Assembly: GCF_001280005.1 (NCBI RefSeq) | Contig: NZ_LGDW01000360.1 | Coordinates: 1 to 60,467, forward strand | Direction of reading: 5' to 3' | Source: Streptomyces sp. NRRL WC-3618 | GTDB taxonomy: Bacteria; Actinomycetota; Actinomycetes; Streptomycetales; Streptomycetaceae | Length of the DNA stretch: 60,467 bases | In this document: one piece after another, positions 1 to 9,915 of the stretch | How the letters are laid out: every line of letters begins with the position of its first letter | Position numbering within the stretch: the first letter of the stretch is position 1 | Made by a program: the position numbers and the translations under genes | The notes under the pieces: generated by a model | Told to the model about the DNA's origin: nothing | Database searches by the model: none | The model's input: the letters and a program-made list of their open reading frames with translations, nothing else

Positions 1-131
1 ATCTCAGCCCGTCCGGCGTTTGAGGACGAGGCCCCTTCAGGGCCGAAAGGGGGGCCTGGGGGCGCAGCCCCCAGGGACGGGACGGGACGGGTAAGGGCGG
101 CGGGGGCGAAACAACCCCCAAAAAACACCCT
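1..131 (-). repeat. Dispersed intergenic repeat element (copy 1)
   Basis: Lying directly downstream of the malic enzyme stop codon, this stretch reads on the minus strand as a fixed order of blocks: a CGCCCCCGCCGCCCTTACCCGT block, a GGGGGC-type hairpin (around 56-75), a GGCCCTGA block, and a terminal unit at 4-32 whose minus-strand core is CTCAAACGCCGGACGGGCTG. The same order recurs after the amidase gene near 17.37-17.47 kb in the same orientation relative to the upstream gene. It may act as a transcription terminator; that is inference. Confidence 0.75.
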
Positions 132-1340
132 TCAGCGCCGAGCAACCCCCTCCGCCCGAGCCGCCGCAGCCACCGCCGCAGTCACCGCCGGAGCAACCCG
201 CGGATCGAACGGCGACGGAATCACATAATCCGCCGCCAACTCCTCACCCACGACAGCAGCCAACGCCTCCGCCGCCGCGATCTTCATCCCCTCGGTGATC
301 CGAGACGCCCGCACCTGCAGCGCCCCCGCGAAGATCCCCGGGAACGCCAGCACATTGTTGATCTGGTTCGGGAAGTCCGAGCGCCCGGTCGCGACGACCG
401 CCGCGTACTTGTGCGCCACCTCGGGGTGCACCTCGGGGTCCGGGTTGGCCATCGCGAACACGAACGCGTCCTTGGCCATGGAAGCCACCGCCTCCTCCGC
501 GACCGTACCGCCGGAGACGCCGATGAAGACGTCGGCGCCCGCGAGGGCGCTCTCCAGCGACCCGGTCACGCCGGCCTTGTTGGTCAGCTCGGCCAGCTCC
601 CGCTTGACCGGCGTGAGGTCGTCGCGGTCGGCCGAGACGACGCCCTTGCGGTCGGCGACCGCGACATCGCCGAGCCCCGCCTCGAGGAGGAACTTCGCGA
701 TGGCGACGCCCGCCGCGCCCGCACCGGAGATGACACCCCGCAAGTCGCCGAGCTCCCGCCCGGTCAGCCGCGCCGCGTTGCGCAGGGCCGCCAGCGTCAC
801 GACCGCCGTGCCGTGCTGGTCGTCGTGGAAGACGGGGATGTCCAGCTGCTCCTGGAGCCGCCGCTCGATCTCGAAGCACCGCGGTGCCGAGATGTCCTCC
901 AGGTTGATCCCCCCGAAGGACGGCGCCAGCCGGACGACCGTCTCGACGATCTCGTCCACGCCCGTGCAGGCCAGCGCGATCGGGACCGCGTCCACGCCGC
1001 CGAACTGCTTGAAGAGGATCGCCTTGCCCTCCATCACGGGAAGGGAGGCCTCGGGGCCGATGTCCCCGAGTCCGAGGACGGCCGTACCGTCCGTCACGAC
1101 CGCGACGACCGACGACTTCCAGGTGTAGTCGTTGACGAGGTCGGGCTGCTCGGCGATGGCGGTGCACACCCGGGCCACACCTGGTGTGTACGCGAGGGAC
1201 AGGTCGTCCTTGTCGCGGATCGGCACGGTGGCCTGGACGGCCATCTTGCCGCCGCGGTGCAGGGCGAACGCCGGGTCGAAGTCACCGGCGCCGCTGTCGT
1301 TTCCGATGTCGCTGCGAGGATTGACGATCTCCGCTGCCAC
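132..1340 (-). CDS. maeB: NADP-dependent malic enzyme
   Basis: Predicted to decarboxylate malate oxidatively to pyruvate with NAD(P)+, feeding NADPH and pyruvate metabolism in the cytoplasm. The 402-residue length fits the short bacterial malic enzymes. Visible motifs are YTPGVARVC (residue 51), the metal-site region EDISAPRCFEIE (148), FHDDQHGTA (171) and the Rossmann loop SGAGAAGVA (205). Translation probably starts at GTG 1340, behind an AAGGGG ribosome-binding site nine bases upstream. The gene stands alone, transcribed away from the amino-acid transporter. Cofactor preference is inferred from recalled similarity to the S. coelicolor NADP enzyme, not from a residue seen here. Confidence 0.93.
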   Translation of the reverse strand: MAAEIVNPRSDIGNDSGAGDFDPAFALHRGGKMAVQATVPIRDKDDLSLAYTPGVARVCTAIAEQPDLVNDYTWKSSVVAVVTDGTAVLGLGDIGPEASLPVMEGKAILFKQFGGVDAVPIALACTGVDEIVETVVRLAPSFGGINLEDISAPRCFEIERRLQEQLDIPVFHDDQHGTAVVTLAALRNAARLTGRELGDLRGVISGAGAAGVAIAKFLLEAGLGDVAVADRKGVVSADRDDLTPVKRELAELTNKAGVTGSLESALAGADVFIGVSGGTVAEEAVASMAKDAFVFAMANPDPEVHPEVAHKYAAVVATGRSDFPNQINNVLAFPGIFAGALQVRASRITEGMKIAAAEALAAVVGEELAADYVIPSPFDPRVAPAVTAAVAAAARAEGVARR

Positions 1341-2009
1341 TTGGTTTACCCCTTAAGTCTTCAAGGTTTGAGGGTGACCACTCCTGGTGAGGGGTGGGCG
1401 GGCACCGCGCAGGGCCCCGGTGAGTGATGCGCACGGGCACAAGCGCGACGGGCGCGCCGCACACGCGCCCTGGGCCCCGGATGAGGGGTGTGAAGAACCT
1501 TCTTACCGGACGGAGGACATCAGCGACGACCCCATCACGCGAAGGTCACACGTGGGCGACAGGACTCATCACCACACATGACCACATTCCCGGGCATGAT
1601 CGATCAAATCAAACAGATCGATCCCATGAAACGAAGGTGCCGGAGCGCGAAAGAGAGCCGAGGCGGACGGAGTCCTCACGCGGCCGTCCATATGGGTGTA
1701 CGTCCGGATGCAAGAGCCGCTCACCTGGCGAGATGCACCGGAGATCTTCCGGCCGGAAGGAATGATTCCCGTAGAAGATCCGGGAAGGTCCGGCTCTGAT
1801 GCACCGACCTGACACACGACGGGGGTGGCCCGTTATCCGATTTTGACATGGCCGGTCACCTGAACGACCAAGTCCGAATGGCAAGATGCCGTAATCACAC
1901 AAGGTCGCGACACTCAAAGACGCGTGCACCCGCCGACCCACCGGTAGTCCGCCTCCGGGCTGGCGCCGGCCCCCAATGGCACACCATCCACCCGCCGGAG
2001 GAACCCACC
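1341..2009. other. 669-bp intergenic region between divergent malic enzyme and ABC transporter genes
   Basis: No convincing gene is seen; the short open frames lack Streptomyces codon bias. The stretch from about 1590 to 1630 is AT-richer than its surroundings and holds two GATCGATC copies 18 bases apart (1598-1605, 1616-1623). Around 1732-1810 there are two GATGCACCG copies and an inverted CTTCCGGCCGGAAG. Both outward promoters must lie here, but no consensus can be assigned with confidence. Confidence 0.5.
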
Positions 2010-2963
2010 ATGACCGCAAGCTCCACCCTTCGTACGACCGCCGCGCACAACCGGCTAGCCGCGGTCGGTGCGATCGCGGTCGCGGGCGCCCTGCTGCTCA
2101 CCGGCTGCGGTGACCAGACCAAGGACAATGGCGGCGGCTCGGCCAGCGCCTCGACGAACTCGGCCCCGCTCGCCGCCAAGCTGCCCAAGGAGATCCGGGA
2201 CAAGGGCGTCGTCAAGGTCGGCTCCGACATCGCGTACGCGCCGGTCGAGTTCAAGGACGGCTCCGGCAAGACGGTCGGCCTCGACCCCGACCTGGCCGAC
2301 GCGATGGGCAAGCAGCTCGGCGTGAAGTTCGAGTTCGAGAACGGCACCTTCGACACCCTGATCACGGGCCTGCGCTCCAAGCGGTACGACATCGCCATGT
2401 CCGCGATGACCGACACCAAGGACCGCCAGGAGGGCACCGAGAACGGCAAGAAGGTCGGCGAGGGCGTCGACTTCGTCGACTACTTCACCGCCGGTGTGTC
2501 GATCTACACCAAGAAGGGCGACGATCAGGGCATCAAGACCTGGTCCGACCTGTGCGGCAAGAAGATCGCGGTACAGCGCGGCACGGTCTCCGAGGACCTC
2601 GCCAAGGCCGAGACGAAGAAGTGCACCGGCGGCAAGAAGATCGCCATCGAGTCGTACGACAACGACCAGCAGGCCCAGACCCGGGTGCGAGCGGGCGGCG
2701 CCAACGCCGGCTCCTCCGACTTCCCGGTCACGGCCTACGCGGTGAAGACCTCGGGCGGCGGCAAGGACTTCCAGGTCGTCGGCGAGCAGGTCGAGGCGGC
2801 GCCGTACGGCATCGCGGTCGCCAAGACGAACACGCAGCTGCGGGACGCCCTGCAGGCCGCGCTCGATGCGATCATCAAGAACGGCGAGTACGGCAAGGTC
2901 ATCGCCAAGTGGGGCGTCGAGGACGGCGCCGTGACGTCGGCCACCGTCAACGGCGGCAAGTGA
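2010..2963 (+). CDS. Amino-acid ABC transporter substrate-binding lipoprotein
   Basis: Extracytoplasmic solute-binding protein of the SBP_bac_3 family that would deliver a polar amino acid to the permease encoded next. The chosen start ATG 2010 follows GGAGGAACCCACC; the open frame extends upstream to 1848 but without coding character. The signal peptide ends in the lipobox LLTGC with lipidated Cys33, followed by a Ser/Gly/Asn-rich linker. The body begins at IRDKGVVKVGSDIAYAPVEF, typical of the family. It is the first gene of a three-gene operon (permease starts 42 bases downstream). Substrate is not deducible from sequence; glutamate/glutamine-type is a guess from family resemblance. Confidence 0.93.
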   Translation: MTASSTLRTTAAHNRLAAVGAIAVAGALLLTGCGDQTKDNGGGSASASTNSAPLAAKLPKEIRDKGVVKVGSDIAYAPVEFKDGSGKTVGLDPDLADAMGKQLGVKFEFENGTFDTLITGLRSKRYDIAMSAMTDTKDRQEGTENGKKVGEGVDFVDYFTAGVSIYTKKGDDQGIKTWSDLCGKKIAVQRGTVSEDLAKAETKKCTGGKKIAIESYDNDQQAQTRVRAGGANAGSSDFPVTAYAVKTSGGGKDFQVVGEQVEAAPYGIAVAKTNTQLRDALQAALDAIIKNGEYGKVIAKWGVEDGAVTSATVNGGK

Positions 2964-3005
2964 CCCGGGGCTCACGGAAGCTACGGGCACTGAAAGGCAA
3001 CACCC

Positions 3006-3935
3006 GTGACTGTTGACACCAACAAGACGACAGGACCGGCGGACACTCCCCCGGCCGGACCGGAGGCCATCAAGGCCATCCCGGTCCGGCACTACGGGCG
3101 GTACGTCTCGGCCGTCGTCGCGATCGCGCTCTTCGTCGCGATCGTCTACGCGTTCGCCCAGGGCAACATCAACTGGAGCGCCGTACCGGACTACTTCTTC
3201 GACGACCGCATCATCACGGGCGTCTGGAAGACCCTCCTGCTGACGGTTCTCTCGATGGTCATCGGCATCGTCGGCGGCATCCTGCTCGCCGTCATGCGGC
3301 TGTCGAGGAACCCGGTGACCTCGACCATCGCCTGGTTCTACATCTGGTTCTTCCGCGGCACCCCGGTCCTGGTCCAGCTCGTGGTCTGGTTCAACCTGGG
3401 CCTGGTCTTCACGTACATCAACCTCGGTCCGATCTACAAGGACTACTGGTCCAGCTTCATGACGCCGCTGCTGACGGCGCTCCTGGGCCTGGGCCTGAAC
3501 GAGGCCGCCTACATGGCGGAGATCTGCCGCGCCGGCCTCCTGTCGGTCGACGAGGGCCAGACCGAGGCCTCGCAGGCCCTGGGCATGAGCCACGGCAGGA
3601 CCCTGCGCCGGATCGTGATCCCGCAGGCGATGCGCGTGATCGTGCCGCCGACGGGCAACGAGGTCGTCAACATGCTGAAGACGACCTCACTGGTCTCGGT
3701 GGTCCAGTATCCGGAACTCTTCCGCTACGCCCAGGACATCGGCCAGGTGTCCGGTGCCCCGGTGGAGATGTACTTCCTCGCCGCGGCCTGGTACCTGATC
3801 CTCACCTCGATCCTCAGCGTCGGCCAGTACTACATCGAGCGGTACTACGCGCGCGGTTCCAGCCGTACGCTGCCGCCCACGCCGTTCCAGAAGATCAAGG
3901 CCAATATGTTGTCCCTCTCCGGCTACCGGCGGTGA
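3006..3935 (+). CDS. Amino-acid ABC transporter permease (HisM/GlnP type)
   Basis: Integral membrane permease of 309 residues for the same amino-acid importer. A hydrophilic N-terminus of about 35 residues precedes several hydrophobic segments. The polar amino-acid permease signature is clear: [12 protein letters not shown] and, in the cytoplasmic coupling loop, [24 protein letters not shown]. The start is GTG 3006. The last codon overlaps the ATPase gene by four bases (GTGA at 3932-3935), indicating translational coupling. Only one permease gene is present, so the channel is probably a homodimer. Confidence 0.94.
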   Translation: MTVDTNKTTGPADTPPAGPEAIKAIPVRHYGRYVSAVVAIALFVAIVYAFAQGNINWSAVPDYFFDDRIITGVWKTLLLTVLSMVIGIVGGILLAVMRLSRNPVTSTIAWFYIWFFRGTPVLVQLVVWFNLGLVFTYINLGPIYKDYWSSFMTPLLTALLGLGLNEAAYMAEICRAGLLSVDEGQTEASQALGMSHGRTLRRIVIPQAMRVIVPPTGNEVVNMLKTTSLVSVVQYPELFRYAQDIGQVSGAPVEMYFLAAAWYLILTSILSVGQYYIERYYARGSSRTLPPTPFQKIKANMLSLSGYRR

Positions 3936-4735
3936 CCCCCATGACCTCAGTGGAGAAGACCGACGGCACCAGCGCCAACGCCATGGTCAAGTCCGAAGGC
4001 GTACACAAGTCCTTCGGCCTCGTCGAAGTCCTCAAGGGCATAGACCTCGAGGTGAAGTCGGGCGAGGTGTTCTGCCTCATCGGCCCCTCCGGCTCCGGCA
4101 AGTCGACGTTCCTCAGGTGCATCAACCACCTGGAGAAGGTCAACGCCGGGCGCCTGTACGTCGACGGGGAGCTGGTCGGCTACCGCCAGAAGGGCGACAA
4201 GCTGTACGAGCTGAAGGACAGCGAGGTCGCGCTGAAGCGCCGGGACATCGGCATGGTGTTCCAACGCTTCAACCTGTTCCCGCACATGACGGCGCTCGAG
4301 AACGTCATGGAGGCGCCGGTCCAGGTCAAGGGCGCCAGCAAGGCACAGGCCCGCGAACGCGCCGGGCAGCTCCTGGAGCGCGTGGGCCTGGCCGACAAGG
4401 CGGCCAACTACCCCTCGCAGCTCTCCGGCGGCCAGCAGCAGCGCGTCGCCATCGCCAGGGCCCTGGCGATGGACCCGAAGCTGATGCTGTTCGACGAGCC
4501 GACCTCGGCCCTGGACCCGGAGCTGGTCGGTGACGTCCTCGACGTCATGCGCGACCTGGCCGAGTCCGGAATGACGATGATCGTCGTCACCCACGAGATG
4601 GGCTTCGCCCGCGAGGTGGGCGACAGCCTGGTCTTCATGGACGGCGGTGTGGTCGTCGAGTCCGGCAACCCGCGCGACGTCCTGACGAACCCGCAGCACG
4701 AGCGCACGCAGTCGTTCCTGTCCAAGGTCCTCTAG
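3932..4735 (+). CDS. Amino-acid ABC transporter ATP-binding protein (GlnQ type)
   Basis: ATPase that energises the amino-acid importer at the cytoplasmic face. All nucleotide-binding motifs are intact: Walker [12 protein letters not shown]-loop [10 protein letters not shown], signature [15 protein letters not shown], Walker [15 protein letters not shown] and switch histidine [12 protein letters not shown] 3932 overlaps the permease stop; ATG 3941 three codons later is an alternative start. The product is 267 residues, slightly longer at the N-terminus than typical GlnQ. The 3' end and stop codon lie inside a run of 9-bp tandem repeats. Confidence 0.95.
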   Translation: MTPMTSVEKTDGTSANAMVKSEGVHKSFGLVEVLKGIDLEVKSGEVFCLIGPSGSGKSTFLRCINHLEKVNAGRLYVDGELVGYRQKGDKLYELKDSEVALKRRDIGMVFQRFNLFPHMTALENVMEAPVQVKGASKAQARERAGQLLERVGLADKAANYPSQLSGGQQQRVAIARALAMDPKLMLFDEPTSALDPELVGDVLDVMRDLAESGMTMIVVTHEMGFAREVGDSLVFMDGGVVVESGNPRDVLTNPQHERTQSFLSKVL

Positions 4736-4770
4736 GTCCTCTGGGTCCTCTGGGTCCTCTGGGTCCTCTG
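4726..4770 (+). repeat. Five tandem copies of a 9-bp repeat spanning a stop codon
   Basis: Five head-to-tail units of GGTCCTCTG run from 4726 to 4770; the first unit ends in A instead of G and so supplies the TAG stop of the ABC ATPase gene (4733-4735). The unit length is a multiple of three, so loss of that A would extend the reading frame rather than shift it. Confidence 0.9.
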
Positions 4771-4788
4771 ACGACAGCCGACATGCGC

Positions 4789-4821
4789 AAGGGGCGGTAC
4801 GAGATCCTCGTACCGCCCCTT
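4789..4821. terminator. Bidirectional hairpin terminator
   Basis: A perfect 15-bp stem (AAGGGGCGGTACGAG with its complement) and a 3-base loop separate the convergent ABC operon and the methyltransferase gene. Each strand ends the stem in TT, adequate for both directions. Confidence 0.85.
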
Positions 4822-4860
4822 CCGTGTCGCCGGGCCATGCTGCCTGGCCGTGCTGCCTGG

Positions 4861-5631
4861 CTACTTGAGCGCGAGCAGCAACGTGTCCGAGGGTGAGCAC
4901 CACACCGGACGCGCCTCCGCGAACCCCTTCTCGCGCAGCACGCGCGCGTGCCACGCGGCGGAGGGCATGTCGCCGTCGGCGTGCTCACCGTAGATCTCGA
5001 AGCGGCGGGCGGTCGGCCCGGCGAGAACCGGGTCCTGGGCGGCCAGTTGCCACCATTCGGCCCAGTCGACGGCACCGTCGTGTTTGGCCTGATCCATACG
5101 GGTGTGGCGCAGCGCGCGCTCCGCCGCGTTGATCCGGGGCGTGCTGTCGTCGATCATGTGGTCCGCGTTCATGAACAGACCGCCGTCGCGGACGACCTCC
5201 GCGATCTGGCCGTAGAGGTCCGCGAGGGGTTCGCTGTGCAGCCAGTGCAGGGCGGTGGCGGTCAGAACGGCGTCGTACGAGTCGTACGGCAGCCCGCTCG
5301 TCCACCGCGGGTCCTTGAGGTCGGCCGTGACGAAGGTGACGCGGTCGTCGCCCGCGAAGGTGCCCTCGGCGATGGCGAGGAGTGCCGGGTCGAGGTCGAC
5401 GCCGGTGCTGGTCGCCTGCGGAAACCGGTCGAACAGCCGGGCCGTGATGCTTCCCGTGCCGCACGCGAGGTCGAGCACGCGTGGGGCGGGGCCGACCAGG
5501 GCCTCGACCATGTCGAGCATGACCCGGAACCGTTCCTCACGGTCCGGCATGTACCACTCCTGCTGCCGGTCCCAGCTCGTCTGCCAGGCATTCCAGTCGG
5601 TTCCGGCGTTTGTACCGGTAGTGGTGGTCAT
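4861..5631 (-). CDS. SAM-dependent class I methyltransferase
   Basis: Small-molecule-type methyltransferase of 256 residues. Motif I is RVLDLACGTGSITARL, followed by an acidic residue at the end of strand beta-2 (GVDLDPALL) and a motif with YDAVLTATALHWL. The start ATG 5631 is preceded by GGGAAGGG seven bases upstream; a longer frame reaches 5658 but lacks a ribosome-binding site. The substrate cannot be told from sequence. It is divergent from the CGNR gene and ends against the terminator at 4789-4821. Confidence 0.88.
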   Translation of the reverse strand: MTTTTGTNAGTDWNAWQTSWDRQQEWYMPDREERFRVMLDMVEALVGPAPRVLDLACGTGSITARLFDRFPQATSTGVDLDPALLAIAEGTFAGDDRVTFVTADLKDPRWTSGLPYDSYDAVLTATALHWLHSEPLADLYGQIAEVVRDGGLFMNADHMIDDSTPRINAAERALRHTRMDQAKHDGAVDWAEWWQLAAQDPVLAGPTARRFEIYGEHADGDMPSAAWHARVLREKGFAEARPVWCSPSDTLLLALK

Positions 5632-5755
5632 CGAAAACCCTTCCCGTCGGCCGCTCACTCGCCGGCCTTTGAACGCATGCGTAATACCCTGGAAGCAATG
5701 TCAGCCGTTACTTCCCCGCATCCACGACCATAGAGCGCCCTCGTAAGGACTACAA

Positions 5756-6406
5756 GTGGAACTGGCCTATTACTCGGACTACGCCGTGCGCCTCGTCAAC
5801 ACCGAGGAACCGGCACGCGGAAAGGACTCGCTGACCTCGATCGACGCCGTCCGCGATCTCTTCGGCGTCAACCAGCAGGCCGCCCGCCGCGCCACCGACG
5901 CCGACGTGACCCGGTTCCGCTCCGTACGGGCCAGGCTGCGCGCGGTCTTCGAGGCGGCGGACACCGGCGACGAGACGCTCTCGGTGGACCTGCTGAACTC
6001 ACTCCTGCTGGAGTTCCCGGTGAGCCCGCAGATCTCCGGGCACGACTTCCGCAACGACGACGGCCGCCCGCTGTGGCACATGCACCTGGCCGACCACCCG
6101 TCGAACGCGACCGCCGGCTACGCCGCCATCGCCGCGATGGGCCTGGCCTTCCACCTCACGGAGTACGGCGTGGACCGCCTGGGCCTGTGCGAGGCGCCGC
6201 CCTGCCGCAACGCCTACCTCGACACCTCGACCAACCGTTCCCGCCGCTACTGCTCCGACCGCTGCGCGACCCGGGCCAACGTGGCCGCCTACCGCGCCCG
6301 CAAACGGCTGGAGGCCGACCGGTCCGACCCGACGAGCCTGGCGGCCGACAGCGCCCAGCGCAGCAGCGCCAGCGGCGAACGCACACCGGGCTTGAGCGGC
6401 CGGTAA
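5756..6406 (+). CDS. CGNR zinc-finger (ABATE domain) regulator
   Basis: Putative stress-type transcriptional regulator of 216 residues. The N-terminal half (MELAYYSDYAVRLVNTEEPARG...) is the alpha/beta linker domain; the C-terminal zinc ribbon carries LCEAPPCRNAYLD and RYCSDRCATRANVAAYRARKR, with paired cysteines and the DNA-binding basic tail. The start is GTG 5756 after TAAGGAC. Its final 118 bases are antisense to the 3' end of sodX, a real overlap of two convergent coding genes. Ligand and targets are unknown. Confidence 0.88.
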   Translation: MELAYYSDYAVRLVNTEEPARGKDSLTSIDAVRDLFGVNQQAARRATDADVTRFRSVRARLRAVFEAADTGDETLSVDLLNSLLLEFPVSPQISGHDFRNDDGRPLWHMHLADHPSNATAGYAAIAAMGLAFHLTEYGVDRLGLCEAPPCRNAYLDTSTNRSRRYCSDRCATRANVAAYRARKRLEADRSDPTSLAADSAQRSSASGERTPGLSGR

Positions 6407-6747
6407 CGGAACCTGACCCTGCCCAGGATCAGATCGTGCGGCACGGTCCCGTAGTCGGTGCTGTCGCCGCCGGCGAAGGCGTTGTCCCCGAGCACCCACC
6501 AGCCACCCTCACGGCGCTCCGCGGCCCGCTTGACGACCAGCAGGTCCTGCTGGAACGGGTGGCGCAGGACCACGATGTCCCCGACCCTGACCCGGTTCCC
6601 GTACCGCACGACGAGGAAATCGCCGTGATACAGCGTGGGCACCATCGACGGCCCGGTCACGGCGACCCATCCGAAGAGCTTCGCGACCCCTGCGCGCCCG
6701 CTCTCGTGTTCGCTCCCGTGTTCGCTCTCCTGTGACAGCTCCGGCAT
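6289..6747 (-). CDS. sodX: Nickel-type superoxide dismutase maturation protease (S26 signal peptidase family)
   Basis: Peptidase predicted to remove the N-terminal leader of SodN so that the nickel hook can form. It is an S26-type Ser/Lys protease: catalytic Ser34 in TGPSMVPTL and Lys73 in VVKRAAERR, with the family box WWVLGDNAFAGGDSTDYGTV. At 152 residues it lacks the long membrane anchor of housekeeping signal peptidases. It is divergent from sodN, the standard pairing. The C-terminal codons overlap the end of the CGNR gene on the other strand. The acidic, His-containing N-terminus is variable and the exact start is less certain. Confidence 0.92.
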   Translation of the reverse strand: MPELSQESEHGSEHESGRAGVAKLFGWVAVTGPSMVPTLYHGDFLVVRYGNRVRVGDIVVLRHPFQQDLLVVKRAAERREGGWWVLGDNAFAGGDSTDYGTVPHDLILGRVRFRYRPLKPGVRSPLALLRWALSAARLVGSDRSASSRLRAR

Positions 6748-6891
6748 CCCGGCACCTCCCCGGTTCCATCCTCCACCAGTCCCAGTCTGGCCCCCTACTT
6801 TTGTCCTAAGCCCATGGGGGCACTCGCGAAAACCCCTCTCTCAGGGAGTAATGTCCAACCTGAGAAGACGATCACGAGGAAGGAACGCTCC

Positions 6892-7287
6892 ATGCTTTCC
6901 CGCCTGTTTGCCCCCAAGGTCAAGGTCAGCGCACACTGCGACCTGCCCTGCGGTGTGTACGACCCGGCCCAGGCCCGCATCGAGGCGGAGTCGGTGAAGG
7001 CCGTGCAGGACAAGATGGCAGCCAACGACGACCCGCACTTCCAGGCGCGCGCCACCGTCATCAAGGAGCAGCGCGCAGAGCTCGCCAAGCACCACGTGTC
7101 GGTCCTGTGGAGCGACTACTTCAAGCCGCCGCACTTCGAGAAGTACCCGGAGCTGCACCAGCTGGTCAACGACGCCCTGAAGGCCCTCTCGGCCGCCAAG
7201 GCGTCCACCGACCCGGCGACGGGCCAGAAGGCGCTGGACTACATCGCCCAGATCGACAAGATCTTCTGGGAGACGAAGAAGGCCTGA
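6892..7287 (+). CDS. sodN: Nickel superoxide dismutase
   Basis: Dismutates superoxide with a mononuclear nickel centre. The precursor of 131 residues starts at ATG 6892 behind GAGGAAGGAACG. The 14-residue leader MLSRLFAPKVKVSA is followed by the nickel hook HCDLPCGVYDP; mature His1, Cys2 and Cys6 are the ligands. The length and hook match characterised Streptomyces SodN. In S. coelicolor the gene responds to nickel through Nur and a small RNA acting at the start region; no such element could be proven here. A strong terminator follows the stop. Confidence 0.97.
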   Translation: MLSRLFAPKVKVSAHCDLPCGVYDPAQARIEAESVKAVQDKMAANDDPHFQARATVIKEQRAELAKHHVSVLWSDYFKPPHFEKYPELHQLVNDALKALSAAKASTDPATGQKALDYIAQIDKIFWETKKA

Positions 7288-7301
7288 TGCGAGGCCTCCG
7301 T

Positions 7302-7336
7302 GAGAAGGGCCGGTCGACATCCGACCGGCCCTTCTC
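7302..7336. terminator. Rho-independent-type terminator after sodN
   Basis: A perfect 15-bp stem (GAGAAGGGCCGGTCG with complement) and a 5-base loop, 14 bases past the sodN stop. It also faces the 3' end of ppk2, about 100 bases further on. Confidence 0.85.
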
Positions 7337-7432
7337 GCTGCCCGCATGTCCCCGCCCACCGCTCAGCTGTTCGGCGACGATGCCCGGCAAGGTCGTCACG
7401 CGGCGTCGGTCCGGTCGGTGGCGGCGGGGTGT

Positions 7433-8317
7433 TCAGACGTCGTCGTCGTCCTCCCCCGCCTCCCGCAGGTTCGCCGCCGCACCGACGATGCTCGGGTCCG
7501 GGCTGCCGACGACCTCCTCGTCCTTGCCGGTGTAGTCGAAGCGGGCCAGGACGCTGCGCATCGCCTCCACCCGCGCGCGCTTCTTGTCGTTGCTCTTCAC
7601 CACCGTCCAGGGAGCCTGTTCGGTGTCCGTCGCGCGGAACATGGCGACCTTGGCCGCCGTGTAGTCGTCCCAGCGGTCCAGGGAGGCGAGGTCCATGGGG
7701 CTCAGCTTCCACTGTCTTACGGGGTCGACCTGGCGGATCGTGAAACGGGTGCGCTGTTCGCTCTGGGAGACCGAGAACCAGAACTTGATCAGGTCGACGC
7801 CGTCATCGACGAGCATGCGTTCGAACAGCGGGGCCTGGCGGGTGAAGCGGCGGTACTCGTCGTCCGTACAGAAGCCCATGACCCGTTCCACGCCGGCCCT
7901 GTTGTACCAGGAGCGGTCGAAGAGGACTATCTCGCCGGCGGTCGGAAGGTGTTCCACGTACCGCTGGAAGTACCACTGGCCGCGTTCGCGTTCGGTGGGC
8001 TTCTCCAGGGCCACCACGCGGGCGCCGCGCGGGTTGAGGTGCTCCGTGAAGCGCTTGATCGTGCCGCCTTTTCCGGCCGCGTCCCGGCCCTCGAAGACGA
8101 CGACCAGCCGACGGCCGGACTTCTTGATCCAGCTCTGCAGCTTCAGCAGTTCGATCTGCTGGAGCCGCTTGTGCAGTTCGTACTCCTTGCGCTCCATGCG
8201 CTCGGAGTACGGGTAGTTCTCCCGCCAGGTCTCGACCGGACTGCCGTCGGGCTGGATGAGGACGGGCTCGTCGTAGTCGCTGTAGTCGACCTTCAGTCCG
8301 GACATCAGTGGTGTCAT
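7433..8317 (-). CDS. ppk2: Polyphosphate kinase 2 family protein
   Basis: Transfers phosphate between polyphosphate and nucleotides (nucleotide specificity not readable from sequence). The single-domain PPK2 of 294 residues shows Walker A GRDAAGKGGTIKRF (residues 77-90), VVALEKPTERERGQWYFQRY, and Walker B/lid FDRSWYNRAGVERVMGF. The acidic tail EAGEDDDDV is unusual. It lies downstream of the Pit phosphate transporter operon on the same strand, which suggests a shared role in phosphate storage. Its upstream region holds a strikingly AT-rich repeat island. Confidence 0.93.
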   Translation of the reverse strand: MTPLMSGLKVDYSDYDEPVLIQPDGSPVETWRENYPYSERMERKEYELHKRLQQIELLKLQSWIKKSGRRLVVVFEGRDAAGKGGTIKRFTEHLNPRGARVVALEKPTERERGQWYFQRYVEHLPTAGEIVLFDRSWYNRAGVERVMGFCTDDEYRRFTRQAPLFERMLVDDGVDLIKFWFSVSQSEQRTRFTIRQVDPVRQWKLSPMDLASLDRWDDYTAAKVAMFRATDTEQAPWTVVKSNDKKRARVEAMRSVLARFDYTGKDEEVVGSPDPSIVGAAANLREAGEDDDDV

Positions 8318-8341
8318 ACCGTCGGCCTCCTTGGCATCAAC

Positions 8342-8383
8342 ATCTATATCCGGATCTATATGCAGATGTATATATCTACATCT
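8342..8383. repeat. AT-rich repeat/inverted-repeat island upstream of ppk2
   Basis: Two ATCTATAT copies 12 bases apart (8342-8349, 8354-8361) are followed by an inverted repeat AGATGTA-N6-TACATCT (8364-8383). The block is mostly A/T in a genome that is otherwise extremely GC-rich. It lies 25-66 bases upstream of the ppk2 start codon, so it is a candidate operator/promoter or RNA structure. Confidence 0.7.
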
Positions 8384-8403
8384 GGATCCGTGGTTTCAAG
8401 CGT

Positions 8404-8637
8404 TCAGTGGAACTGCGGCACGATCAGGTAGATGCCGTACGCGACCACCGCCGCGCACGCCAGGAAGCACAGCCCGGCCTGCGTGAACCCAAGAGCCTGG
8501 GTACCCTCACCATTCTCACGCGCACCTTCGACCCGGGCGAGTCCGAGGACACCGAGGGCGAAGACGACGACCACGGCGACGGTGACCCCGAGGCTCACCG
8601 CGGTGACCTGGCCCAGTGCGTTCCAGTCCAGCTTCAT
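8404..8637 (-). CDS. Small membrane protein linked to Pit transporter
   Basis: A 77-residue protein beginning MKLDWNALGQVTAVSLGV, with two predicted transmembrane segments (about residues 9-29 and 50-72) separated by a short polar loop. The ATG 8637 has GGGAGA seven bases upstream; the longer open frame upstream is not coding. It lies 16 bases after the pit stop codon and is probably co-transcribed. Function unknown; a transporter accessory role is inference from position. Confidence 0.8.
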   Translation of the reverse strand: MKLDWNALGQVTAVSLGVTVAVVVVFALGVLGLARVEGARENGEGTQALGFTQAGLCFLACAAVVAYGIYLIVPQFH

Positions 8638-8653
8638 TTCGGTTCTCCCTCGC

Positions 8654-9808
<1,155 letters not shown>

Positions 9809-9915
9809 GGACGCGATGGAAGCAAGCGCAGGCGTATTCGCGACGAACTCCGGGCAAAGCCTGTCTCTGGAAAAAACGCAGGTGCAGTGACCAACCGCCC
9901 CTCTACGATCGCCGG

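Noticed and set aside
1569..2019. Short open frames in the region between malic enzyme and the ABC operon
   Set aside because: They overlap each other on both strands, lack ribosome-binding sites and show no recognisable protein family or coding bias.
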